A stretch of 10,057 nucleotides of DNA from Tychonema litorale BBK16 (GTDB taxonomy: Bacteria > Cyanobacteriota > Cyanobacteriia > Cyanobacteriales > Microcoleaceae), in assembly GCF_021648855.1 (NCBI RefSeq), contig NZ_JAKJHX010000057.1, forward strand, positions 1 through 10,057, written 5' to 3'. The first letter of the stretch is position 1. Each line of letters opens with the position of its first letter. The notes beneath the pieces are model-generated. The model ran no database searches and was not told where the DNA came from. It saw only the letters and a program-made list of their open reading frames with translations. Below are positions 1-5,458 of this stretch, piece by piece. Made by a program: the position numbers and the translations under genes.

Positions 1-58
1 AGAAGGAAGAAGGAAGAAGGAAGAAGGAAGAAGGAAGAAGGAAGAAGGAAGAAGAAGG
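1..58. repeat. Heptanucleotide tandem array (AGAAGGA)n
   Basis: Seven perfect copies of AGAAGGA occupy 1-49, followed by a degenerate AGAAGAAGG tail. All of 1-58 is purine on the plus strand, so this is an uninterrupted homopurine/homopyrimidine tract, and the unit reads nearly the same in both directions (mirror symmetry). The array begins at or before the window edge, so its full length is unknown. It lies 17 bp past the recJ stop codon. Heptamer arrays of this kind (STRR sequences) are known from cyanobacterial genomes. No terminator is visible between recJ and the array. Confidence 0.95.
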
Positions 59-75
59 TTGCTATAGTTTCTATT

Positions 76-2637
76 TTAGAAGGGAATCGCTATGGAATCT
101 TCTGGAAAAAAAGTCTCTCTGGCGATGGATTGAATAGTTGAGAGGGGTACTTCACAGAAATATTTGCGGCGGAAGTGTTCTTCTGAGACTGCTGCTAGGA
201 ATTGGGCTACGGAGTTGGCGAGTTGGCTAGATGAGTTAGAGAATGAGGGTTTGAGGAATTTGTCTCCTTTATTCCCGATTTTTGGGGCATTTCCGGTTTC
301 GGATTGTCTGGTGATGTGAAAAGCCCGATCGCGATAATTGACTTTGAAACCAAGATAGGTTAGGGATTTGAATCCCAGTTGCAGAGATGTGTCGCTGATT
401 CCGAGTTTTTGGCGGAGTTGTTGTCTGGTGACGGGCTTGGTGGTGCGACTGAGATATTTAGCGATGCCGATTAGTTGTTCCCAGATTTGGACTGGGGGTA
501 TGGTTGGGGGTAAGCTGTAGGCGATCGCCAGTTTTTGTTGATTGTACTGTGCTTGTCTAAACCAGATTCGTAGTTCGTCCCAACTGGCGGGGCATTCTTG
601 GAGAATCAGGGAGTTTTTGCGATCGCATATTTCTGAATTATCCACTAGATTTTCGGCTAGGATTTCAGATACTAATTTTTTGTGATCTGCTAATAACTCT
701 TGATCCTGATTTCGATTGCGCCAGTCTATTATCCAATCTATTTGATGTCGAGAATTGATTGGGTTTTCCGCATTACGGGAACGCACTGCTATCAGCCGCA
801 CTTCATATTTTTCCTCATATGTATTGAAATCGAGTTCCACTACAGCGTCACACCGACTTTGAGGAACCTCGTCTTGGTAATGTCCCCACCAAATCCCACG
901 AAATCCCCCATCGCTAGATTCATCCCAAATGGTAAAAGTTGTTTTGATATATTCTATTTTTTGTCCTTTAAAATCTTTGATTTTTTGATTCCAAACATTT
1001 TCAAACCAGCAGTTTTCAATTAGCAATTTAGGTGCAGGATTCCCCATGCCACAGGGTTCGAGCAATTTTAGTTCTTGAAATAAGTCTTTTCCCAACTCCG
1101 ATACACTAATTGTGAGATCGGCTTGAACGGGAGCAACTGTTAGACTTTCAGCGCTGTATTTTTGTCGCAATTGCTGATTTACAGCATCAGTAAACAAGGG
1201 AATATTTTCAATGGGGAGACTCAATCCGGCGGCGAAGGGATGACCGCCGAATCTATCCAATAAATGTGCTTGGTCTTTGACTAATTGGTAAAGGTCAATT
1301 TGATTGGCTGAACGGGCAGAACCTCTAGCAATTTTCGATTTTTGATTTTCGGTTTTCGATTGAGAAAGTGTTGGCAATTCCGAGTCTGAAGATTCAAGAA
1401 ATTCTGTTTCTGGAAGATTTTCATTGATTTCTGCTGTTCCTTCCGTACTGAATAGAATAACAGGGCGGCCGTATTCTTGGGCGATTTGTCCTGCTACTAA
1501 TCCTAATACTCCCACGGCCCATTGGGGGTCAGCGAGGACGATTACACTTGTGGTAGATAGGTCAAGTTGGGCTAATTTTGCCGCTGCATCTTTGGCGACA
1601 TCTTTTTGTAAAGATTTGCGTCGGGAGTTGGCAATTTCGGTTAAAAGTGCTAGTTCTTCGCAGCGTTTCTTGTCAGTGCTGGTGAGGAGTTCTACGCAGA
1701 AGCTGGCATCGCCTTGAATACGGCTAACGGCGTTGATTCGGGGGCCGAGTCCGAAGGAAATGTCGGTGGGGCGATCGCCATTTCTATTGCACAATTCTAG
1801 CAATTTTGCAACTCCTGGGCGAGTGGGATTTTTTATTTGTTTTTGCAGTTGTTCTATGCCTAATTGTGCTAGGTAGCGACAGTCTCCAGTGAGTTGGACT
1901 AAATCGGCAATTAGCCCGATCGCAACTAACTCCAATAACTCTTCTTTAGCACGCTGTGGGATATCTGGCAAAGTTTCATATAATGCTTCGATTAATTTGT
2001 AGGCTACGGCGACACCGGATAGGTGAAATAGTTGGTGATTGGGGGAAAAGTAGCGGGGATTGATAATCGCTATTGCGGGAGGGCGATCGTCCGGCAAGGT
2101 ATGATGGTCAGTAATAATTATATCTATATTTAAACTATTGGCATATTCGATTTCGGCGATGTTTGTACTGCCAGTATCGCAGGTAATAATTAAACCAATC
2201 CCAGATTTTGCCAACTTATCTATACCAGGGATATTCAAGCCATGAGATTCGGTTAAGCGATTGGGAATATAATAAGTTAGTCGGTCATTTTGAGTAAAAA
2301 ATTCTCCCAATCCATCCCACAAAACCGAGGTTGAGGTGATACCGTCAGCATCGAAATCCCCCCAAATTGCGACTTGTTCGCCGGTGTTTCGTGCTCGTAG
2401 AATTCTGTCTATTGCCCAGTTCATTTCTTGCCCGAATTCCCAGGGGCTTGCTGGTTGATAAAGTTTGGGATTTAAGAATCCGGGTATTTGTTCGAGATTT
2501 TGGATTCCTCTACACCAGAGGAGTGCGGCAGCATATTTTCCTGGGAGTTTTGGGGCGTGTTTGTTGACAGCTTGAATTACCCAAGTTGGAGGTTGGGGTA
2601 AGGATTGAGTTTGCCAGTTTTGAGATAGTTCTGTCAT
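76..2637 (-). CDS. recJ: Single-stranded-DNA-specific exonuclease RecJ, long form
   Basis: RecJ is the 5'-to-3' single-strand DNA exonuclease of recombination and mismatch/base-excision repair. In this 853-residue protein the DHH core is clear: the metal-binding DFDADG motif at 94-99, TCDTGS at 152-157, TDHH at 176-179, GLIADLV at 241-247 and GLGPRINAVSRI at 297-308. The DHHA1 domain carries GGHPFAAG at 464-471, followed by an OB-fold-like segment with EPCGMGNPAP at 527-536. Two features are unusual. A hydrophilic insert of about 36 residues (400-436), partly encoded by a heptamer repeat, sits just before the conserved ARGSARS segment. A C-terminal extension of about 230 residues (625-853) includes a probable winged-helix segment around 716-776; the E. 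coli enzyme is only about 577 residues. The ATG at 2637 has no Shine-Dalgarno motif, but homology starts near it. The gene lies 93 bp downstream of the PD-(D/E)XK nuclease gene, in the same direction. Confidence 0.96.
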   Translation of the reverse strand: MTELSQNWQTQSLPQPPTWVIQAVNKHAPKLPGKYAAALLWCRGIQNLEQIPGFLNPKLYQPASPWEFGQEMNWAIDRILRARNTGEQVAIWGDFDADGITSTSVLWDGLGEFFTQNDRLTYYIPNRLTESHGLNIPGIDKLAKSGIGLIITCDTGSTNIAEIEYANSLNIDIIITDHHTLPDDRPPAIAIINPRYFSPNHQLFHLSGVAVAYKLIEALYETLPDIPQRAKEELLELVAIGLIADLVQLTGDCRYLAQLGIEQLQKQIKNPTRPGVAKLLELCNRNGDRPTDISFGLGPRINAVSRIQGDASFCVELLTSTDKKRCEELALLTEIANSRRKSLQKDVAKDAAAKLAQLDLSTTSVIVLADPQWAVGVLGLVAGQIAQEYGRPVILFSTEGTAEINENLPETEFLESSDSELPTLSQSKTENQKSKIARGSARSANQIDLYQLVKDQAHLLDRFGGHPFAAGLSLPIENIPLFTDAVNQQLRQKYSAESLTVAPVQADLTISVSELGKDLFQELKLLEPCGMGNPAPKLLIENCWFENVWNQKIKDFKGQKIEYIKTTFTIWDESSDGGFRGIWWGHYQDEVPQSRCDAVVELDFNTYEEKYEVRLIAVRSRNAENPINSRHQIDWIIDWRNRNQDQELLADHKKLVSEILAENLVDNSEICDRKNSLILQECPASWDELRIWFRQAQYNQQKLAIAYSLPPTIPPVQIWEQLIGIAKYLSRTTKPVTRQQLRQKLGISDTSLQLGFKSLTYLGFKVNYRDRAFHITRQSETGNAPKIGNKGDKFLKPSFSNSSSQLANSVAQFLAAVSEEHFRRKYFCEVPLSTIQSIARETFFPEDSIAIPF
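1331..1361 (-). repeat. Heptamer repeat inside recJ, translated
   Basis: On the coding (minus) strand the sequence divides into AATCGAA, AACCGAA, AATCAAA, AATCGAA and AAT, four degenerate heptamers. It encodes RecJ residues 426-436 (QSKTENQKSKI) within a low-complexity insert between the segment PVILFS and the conserved ARGSARS. Period-7 arrays of this composition are normally intergenic in cyanobacteria, so this looks like repeat DNA that expanded or landed in frame inside an essential-core region at a tolerant surface loop. Confidence 0.75.
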
Positions 2638-2666
2638 CCGATTTTAGATTCCGACATTCTGTTATT

Positions 2667-2694
2667 CTGAGAGTCGAAGGGTCGAAGGACTCAG
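2667..2694. repeat. Short direct repeat and imperfect hairpin between nuclease gene and recJ
   Basis: The octamer GTCGAAGG is tandemly duplicated at 2673-2688. CTGAG at 2667-2671 and CTCAG at 2690-2694 can pair around it, with two further pairs after a 2-base bulge. The composition resembles fragments of dispersed intergenic repeats common in cyanobacteria. A role as an RNA processing or attenuation site between the nuclease gene and recJ is possible but not shown. Confidence 0.35.
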
Positions 2695-2730
2695 TGACCG
2701 TATAGACTTGGCGACTGCCATAATTGACTA

Positions 2731-3546
2731 TTAAATAAATATTTCATCAATTATAGCAATGTTTGGCATCCAATCTGTGGGATTTTCTAGAGCCAGATTT
2801 GTGAAGGAAGCTTTGGTGTCTTGGGTGCGGTGACAGCGAGTGGCGAATTGACAGGAGTCGCAAAGATGGGAACTGATGTCTACTTGGGGTAAAAATTCGC
2901 CTTTGTGACTATAGCGTTGTCGCCAGTCGGTTAGCTGGCGCAAGAGGTTGGTTAAATCTTGTTTTGTGCGATCGTGCTCTATTTGATTATAAGTAAATGT
3001 GAGACTTTGTGGCGGTTCTTCTCCTTGCAATTGGACAAACCAATATGTCATGGAGACTTGTTCGGGCGAATAGTCACTGGTTTCTACTAACACATATAAA
3101 TAGAGACGTGTTTGCCAACTTTCGGCGATAGGTTTTGATTTTCGAGGGCGGGGATAGGTTTTCCAGTCGAGAATTTGAGCTTGATTAGGTTCTGCTATTA
3201 GTAAATCGTAAATGACGGTGAATAGGTAATCTTGGAAAATTAGGGTGCGGACGTGTTCGGCTTGGCGGAAGGTTTTGTTGTCATTTTCTGACGGGGTAAA
3301 AAGTTCTGGTGCGCTATTGACAAATGCTAGGAGACAGCGTTGAATTTCTATGTCAGGTTTGGTGGTGGATGCGATCGCTAATCCGAGTTCTCGCTGCTGC
3401 ATTAGTAGGTGAAATCGGCTTCCCCATTCAAGTTTTGCTTGGTGTTCTGGGGGGGAATGGGTGGCGAGGAGTTCTAGGTAGCTGTGTTGAAATTTGCGGG
3501 GGCATTCTTGGATGATTTTGAGTTGGGTTTGGGAGAGTCGGAACAT
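2731..3546 (-). CDS. PD-(D/E)XK nuclease, RecB/Cas4-like, with probable Fe-S cluster
   Basis: This 271-residue protein matches the RecB/AddB/Cas4-type branch of the PD-(D/E)XK superfamily. The N-terminal segment LSQTQLKIIQECPRKF is the typical start, with Cys15. His46 sits in GSRFH, Asp114 in VIYD, the catalytic DWK triplet at 127-129 in ILDWKT, and the QxxxY motif at Gln145-Tyr149. Near the C-terminus Cys229, Cys232 and Cys238 form CX2CX5C, which with Cys15 gives the four-cysteine ligand set seen in Fe-S nucleases such as Cas4 and AddB. Metal-dependent DNA cleavage or end processing is therefore likely; cluster binding is inferred. The protein is a stand-alone domain without helicase motifs. 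It has no cas1/cas2 or CRISPR nearby, so a CRISPR role is not supported. The ATG at 3546 is followed at once by family homology; no Shine-Dalgarno motif is seen. RecJ follows 93 bp downstream, suggesting a shared transcript and a repair role. Confidence 0.85.
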   Translation of the reverse strand: MFRLSQTQLKIIQECPRKFQHSYLELLATHSPPEHQAKLEWGSRFHLLMQQRELGLAIASTTKPDIEIQRCLLAFVNSAPELFTPSENDNKTFRQAEHVRTLIFQDYLFTVIYDLLIAEPNQAQILDWKTYPRPRKSKPIAESWQTRLYLYVLVETSDYSPEQVSMTYWFVQLQGEEPPQSLTFTYNQIEHDRTKQDLTNLLRQLTDWRQRYSHKGEFLPQVDISSHLCDSCQFATRCHRTQDTKASFTNLALENPTDWMPNIAIIDEIFI

Positions 3547-3655
3547 TTTTTATGTGTTATTTCTTTTGTTTTTGGTAAGATTTTTTATTCCAATTATGAA
3601 ATTTACGTGACAGTTTATGCGCCCAAACTATCTCTTATTCTGAGATAAATTAAAT

Positions 3656-3964
3656 TCAATCATCAACATCGGTGAACAGGACTAACAAATCTCGATAACC
3701 ACTGACAACTCGAAAAATTTCTACATCCTGCCCGATCGCCATATAGAGTATGAGATAGTTATTGATTGGGATACTGCGTAGACTTGTTAAGATCTCATCT
3801 CGTTGTCGTCCAAGGTTGGGAAACTGAGCAATTTTGGTCAATTTTATGTCTAGCTTGCTTAAAAAGCGATCGGCTTTATCGAGTCCCGATTGACTAGCGA
3901 TGTAGTCTGCAATTTGCTCAATGTCTTGAATTGCGGGTTCAGTGAGGAGAAATTTTGGAGTCAT
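3656..3964 (-). CDS. ParE/RelE-superfamily toxin
   Basis: A 102-residue small protein with the pattern of ParE-type toxins: an N-terminal strand followed by the helix DIEQIADYIA (14-23), the turn FPNLGRQRDEI (48-58), the strand IPINNYLILY (65-74) and the closing VEIFRVVSGYRDL (81-93). ParE proteins poison DNA gyrase, whereas RelE relatives cleave mRNA on ribosomes; the sequence fits ParE better, but the target is inferred. The start ATG overlaps the stop of the upstream antitoxin gene as ATGA (3961-3964), which indicates translational coupling and the usual antitoxin-first order. No truncation or frameshift is visible. Confidence 0.85.
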   Translation of the reverse strand: MTPKFLLTEPAIQDIEQIADYIASQSGLDKADRFLSKLDIKLTKIAQFPNLGRQRDEILTSLRSIPINNYLILYMAIGQDVEIFRVVSGYRDLLVLFTDVDD

Positions 3965-4230
3965 GCTTCTAATTCAGTGTAGCGCGATCGCAAATTAGCG
4001 CGAATTTGTGCTATGGCTGTAGCGCCATCTACGACTTCACCGCGTTGGGATGCAAGATGTCCAATTAGTGCGTCTCGTTGCATTTCTTGCAGTCGTCCTT
4101 GATAAATGTCTTCCTGTTGTTCGAGTAGTTGAATGGCTGCGAGGATGACTTCGATCGCACTTTTGTATTTGCCAGTCGTGAGTTGACGCTGCACGAGGGC
4201 TTCGACTTCAGGTGACAAAACAATTTGCAT
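3961..4230 (-). CDS. ParD-type antitoxin
   Basis: An 89-residue protein with the ParD/CopG layout: an N-terminal strand and helices (MQIVLSPEVEALVQRQLTTG, then KYKSAIEVILAAIQLLEQQE), the expected DNA-binding ribbon-helix-helix region, then a charged C-terminal half that would wrap the toxin. Antitoxins of this kind neutralise the partner by direct binding and repress their own operon. The stop overlaps the toxin ATG by 4 bp. There is no clear Shine-Dalgarno motif. A TACAAT hexamer on the minus strand at 4264-4259 could be a -10 element, but no matching -35 is seen. Assignment rests on the overall pattern and the toxin partner. Confidence 0.82.
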   Translation of the reverse strand: MQIVLSPEVEALVQRQLTTGKYKSAIEVILAAIQLLEQQEDIYQGRLQEMQRDALIGHLASQRGEVVDGATAIAQIRANLRSRYTELEA

Positions 4231-4333
4231 GGCGCTTGAGAGGAGAAGTGTTGATTCTATTGTATGCGATTCACGATCGGGATACCTCAGCTAACGCGCA
4301 CTTGAGTTGTATTTTTTGGATGAAACGGCGCTT

Positions 4334-4402
4334 TTAGTTTACTTGGTCAATATAAAATAACTTTATCGCATCTTCGTCTAGCAGCAGTAGAATAATGCTC
4401 AT
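4334..4402 (-). pseudogene. Remnant of a DUF5615 PIN-like toxin gene (22 codons)
   Basis: The DUF433 gene stop overlaps a new ATG as ATGA (4399-4402). The reading frame then gives MSIILLLLDEDAIKLFYIDQVN and stops at TAA (4334-4336). The first twelve residues look like the N-terminus of DUF5615 (PIN-like, Mut7-C-related) toxins, which begin with a short hydrophobic strand followed by an acidic DED triplet and are usually encoded directly after DUF433 proteins. Intact members are around 110 residues, so the rest of the domain is missing. I could not recognise a continuation in any frame in 4231-4333. The overlap, gene order and DED motif together support a truncated toxin rather than a chance ORF; the family name is from memory of the pattern. 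Confidence 0.65.
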
Positions 4403-4704
4403 GGTTGTGTCTTGAGGTTTTTGTAGTGTAACTCTGCTAGCTGTTCGTAAGCTTCTTCTTCCTCAGCTAAATCTGTATCAATCTCTAATCGATTAGCATG
4501 ATAATATGTTAAAGCTGCATAAACTTGTGCAATCGATAAATGAGTCATCAGCCTAGCAATTTCTTCCGCACTGTTACCCTGCTTATACAAAACGGCTATC
4601 CGGCGTACAGAAGTACCAGTTTCGGCAATAATTGGACGGCCGCCTCGAAGGTTGCGATCGCAGATAATTAAAGTGCCGATGTCTACTACAGTTGTTGTTG
4701 TCAT
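4399..4704 (-). CDS. DUF433 family protein, probable antitoxin, now orphaned
   Basis: A 101-residue protein with DUF433 hallmarks: GGRPII at 21-26 followed by the TGTSVRRI strand, the helix segment QGNSAEEIARLMTHLSIAQVYAALTYY (42-68) and the family-typical HANRLEID (69-76). DUF433 proteins carry a winged/helix-turn-helix-like fold and are commonly found as the antitoxin beside a DUF5615 PIN-like toxin. Here the toxin gene that overlaps its stop codon is reduced to 22 codons, so the antitoxin has no visible target in this window. It may protect against related toxins elsewhere, act as a regulator, or simply be in decay. There is no Shine-Dalgarno motif; a perfect TATAAT lies 26 bp upstream of the ATG. 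Confidence 0.85.
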   Translation of the reverse strand: MTTTTVVDIGTLIICDRNLRGGRPIIAETGTSVRRIAVLYKQGNSAEEIARLMTHLSIAQVYAALTYYHANRLEIDTDLAEEEEAYEQLAELHYKNLKTQP

Positions 4705-4729
4705 AATTTTTTTGAAGTCACTTAACTTG

Positions 4730-4735
4730 ATTATA
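4730..4735 (-). promoter_or_regulatory. Candidate -10 element for the DUF433 gene
   Basis: A perfect TATAAT lies on the minus strand, with its 3' end 25 bp before the DUF433 ATG, which would give a leader of about 20 nt. No convincing -35 hexamer is found at 16-18 bp spacing, so this is only a candidate, though the position is sensible for a separately transcribed toxin-antitoxin module. Confidence 0.35.
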
Positions 4736-4751
4736 TAGTCTTATGCACTGA

Positions 4752-4776
4752 TTTTCGGTGAAGCCGCCCCTACAGC
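4752..4776. repeat. Possible dispersed intergenic repeat fragment
   Basis: The stretch contains TTTCGGTGAAGCCGCCCC followed by TACAG, a GC-rich island in an otherwise AT-rich spacer between the PAP and DUF433 genes. It resembles a dispersed intergenic repeat I associate with Oscillatoriales genomes. It occurs once in this window, so repeat status cannot be shown here. Confidence 0.3.
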
Positions 4777-4786
4777 CAATAATAAA

Positions 4787-5371
4787 TCACTCTTTTGTCA
4801 ATACAAAAACACTTCCTTCATTCCCGCGCCCAATTCGCAAATCGCTATCCAAATAAGTAATATCGAGCCATCCTTGCTGTTCTCGCGCCTCGATCCCAAA
4901 ATCGACAGCAACGAACTTTTTACCCGACTCAATCTCATTGATAAACTTAACCGGAGATTCATAGCCAATCAAGCTGCGTAAACCTAAAATTGACCGCTCA
5001 AATTTTACTTGCACTCGACGTTCTGAAGTCGCTTCAAATTTGGCGGCTACGCTAACTATTCCTTCTAAATAAGGCAAGCCATAAAGTTCGGCAATATTGT
5101 AAATTTTAGATTCTGCAATTCGGATAGATTGATAAATTTGACCTAGTTTTAACAAGGGAAAACCGTCTAGATTTAGCAGCGCATGGCTGGTGGTATATAG
5201 TAATCGCCAATCGCCATTTAAAAGCTCTGCGGCTTCGACAGGGCGAGGTGTGGGGTTGTAATCTTCCAATTGGGCGATCGCACTTAAAATCGCTTGTTTG
5301 TCGCTAGCCGTCGCCAGCAAACCACGATTTGTACCCGCAATTATTTCTAATAGTCCAGATTTTCCAATCAT
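4787..5371 (-). CDS. PAP/fibrillin family lipid-associated protein
   Basis: A 194-residue protein with the PAP/fibrillin (plastid lipid-associated protein) domain over most of its length. Supporting motifs are LNGDWRLLYTTS at 51-62, the central FERSILGLRSLIGYESP around 124-140, and the C-terminal signature GWLDITYLDSDLRIGRGNEGSVFVL at 167-191. Family members are lipocalin-like and associate with thylakoid membranes or plastoglobules, where they are linked to carotenoid or plastoquinone handling and photoprotection; the substrate here is unknown. I place the start at the ATG at 5371. An in-frame ATG at 5449 would add 26 residues, but that extension is encoded by heptamer repeat DNA and would overlap the upstream glycosyltransferase gene. 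There is no Shine-Dalgarno motif or signal peptide. Confidence 0.9.
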   Translation of the reverse strand: MIGKSGLLEIIAGTNRGLLATASDKQAILSAIAQLEDYNPTPRPVEAAELLNGDWRLLYTTSHALLNLDGFPLLKLGQIYQSIRIAESKIYNIAELYGLPYLEGIVSVAAKFEATSERRVQVKFERSILGLRSLIGYESPVKFINEIESGKKFVAVDFGIEAREQQGWLDITYLDSDLRIGRGNEGSVFVLTKE

Positions 5372-5381
5372 AATTTTGTTT

Positions 5382-5458
5382 GTTGACGGTTGACTGTTAA
5401 TTGTTGACTGTTGGCTGCTACAAATAACCAATAACCAATAACTAATCACTAATCACTA
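5382..5458. repeat. Compound heptanucleotide array between GT and PAP genes
   Basis: Reading the plus strand in sevens gives GTTGACG, GTTGACT, GTTAATT, GTTGACT, GTTGGCT, then GCTACAA, then ATAACCA, ATAACCA, ATAACTA, ATCACTA, ATCACTA. These are two adjoining heptamer families in one 77-bp block with constant phase. The array runs into the glycosyltransferase coding region: its last codons and TAG stop (5442-5444) are made of repeat units. It also supplies a spurious N-terminal extension to the PAP reading frame. Confidence 0.9.

Noticed and set aside
1424..1717. 97-codon open frame antisense to recJ
   Set aside because: It mirrors conserved RecJ codons and has no family resemblance or start signal. 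The same applies to the other short frames opposite recJ, the nuclease gene and the glycosyltransferase gene.
3629..3647. Hairpin TATCTC, 7-base loop, GAGATA after the parE stop, as a terminator
   Set aside because: The stem is only six AT-rich pairs and is not followed by a T-run on the minus strand.
5372..5449. Upstream ATG at 5449 as the PAP start
   Set aside because: The added 26 residues are encoded by heptamer repeat DNA and overlap the GT gene; PAP homology begins after the ATG at 5371.
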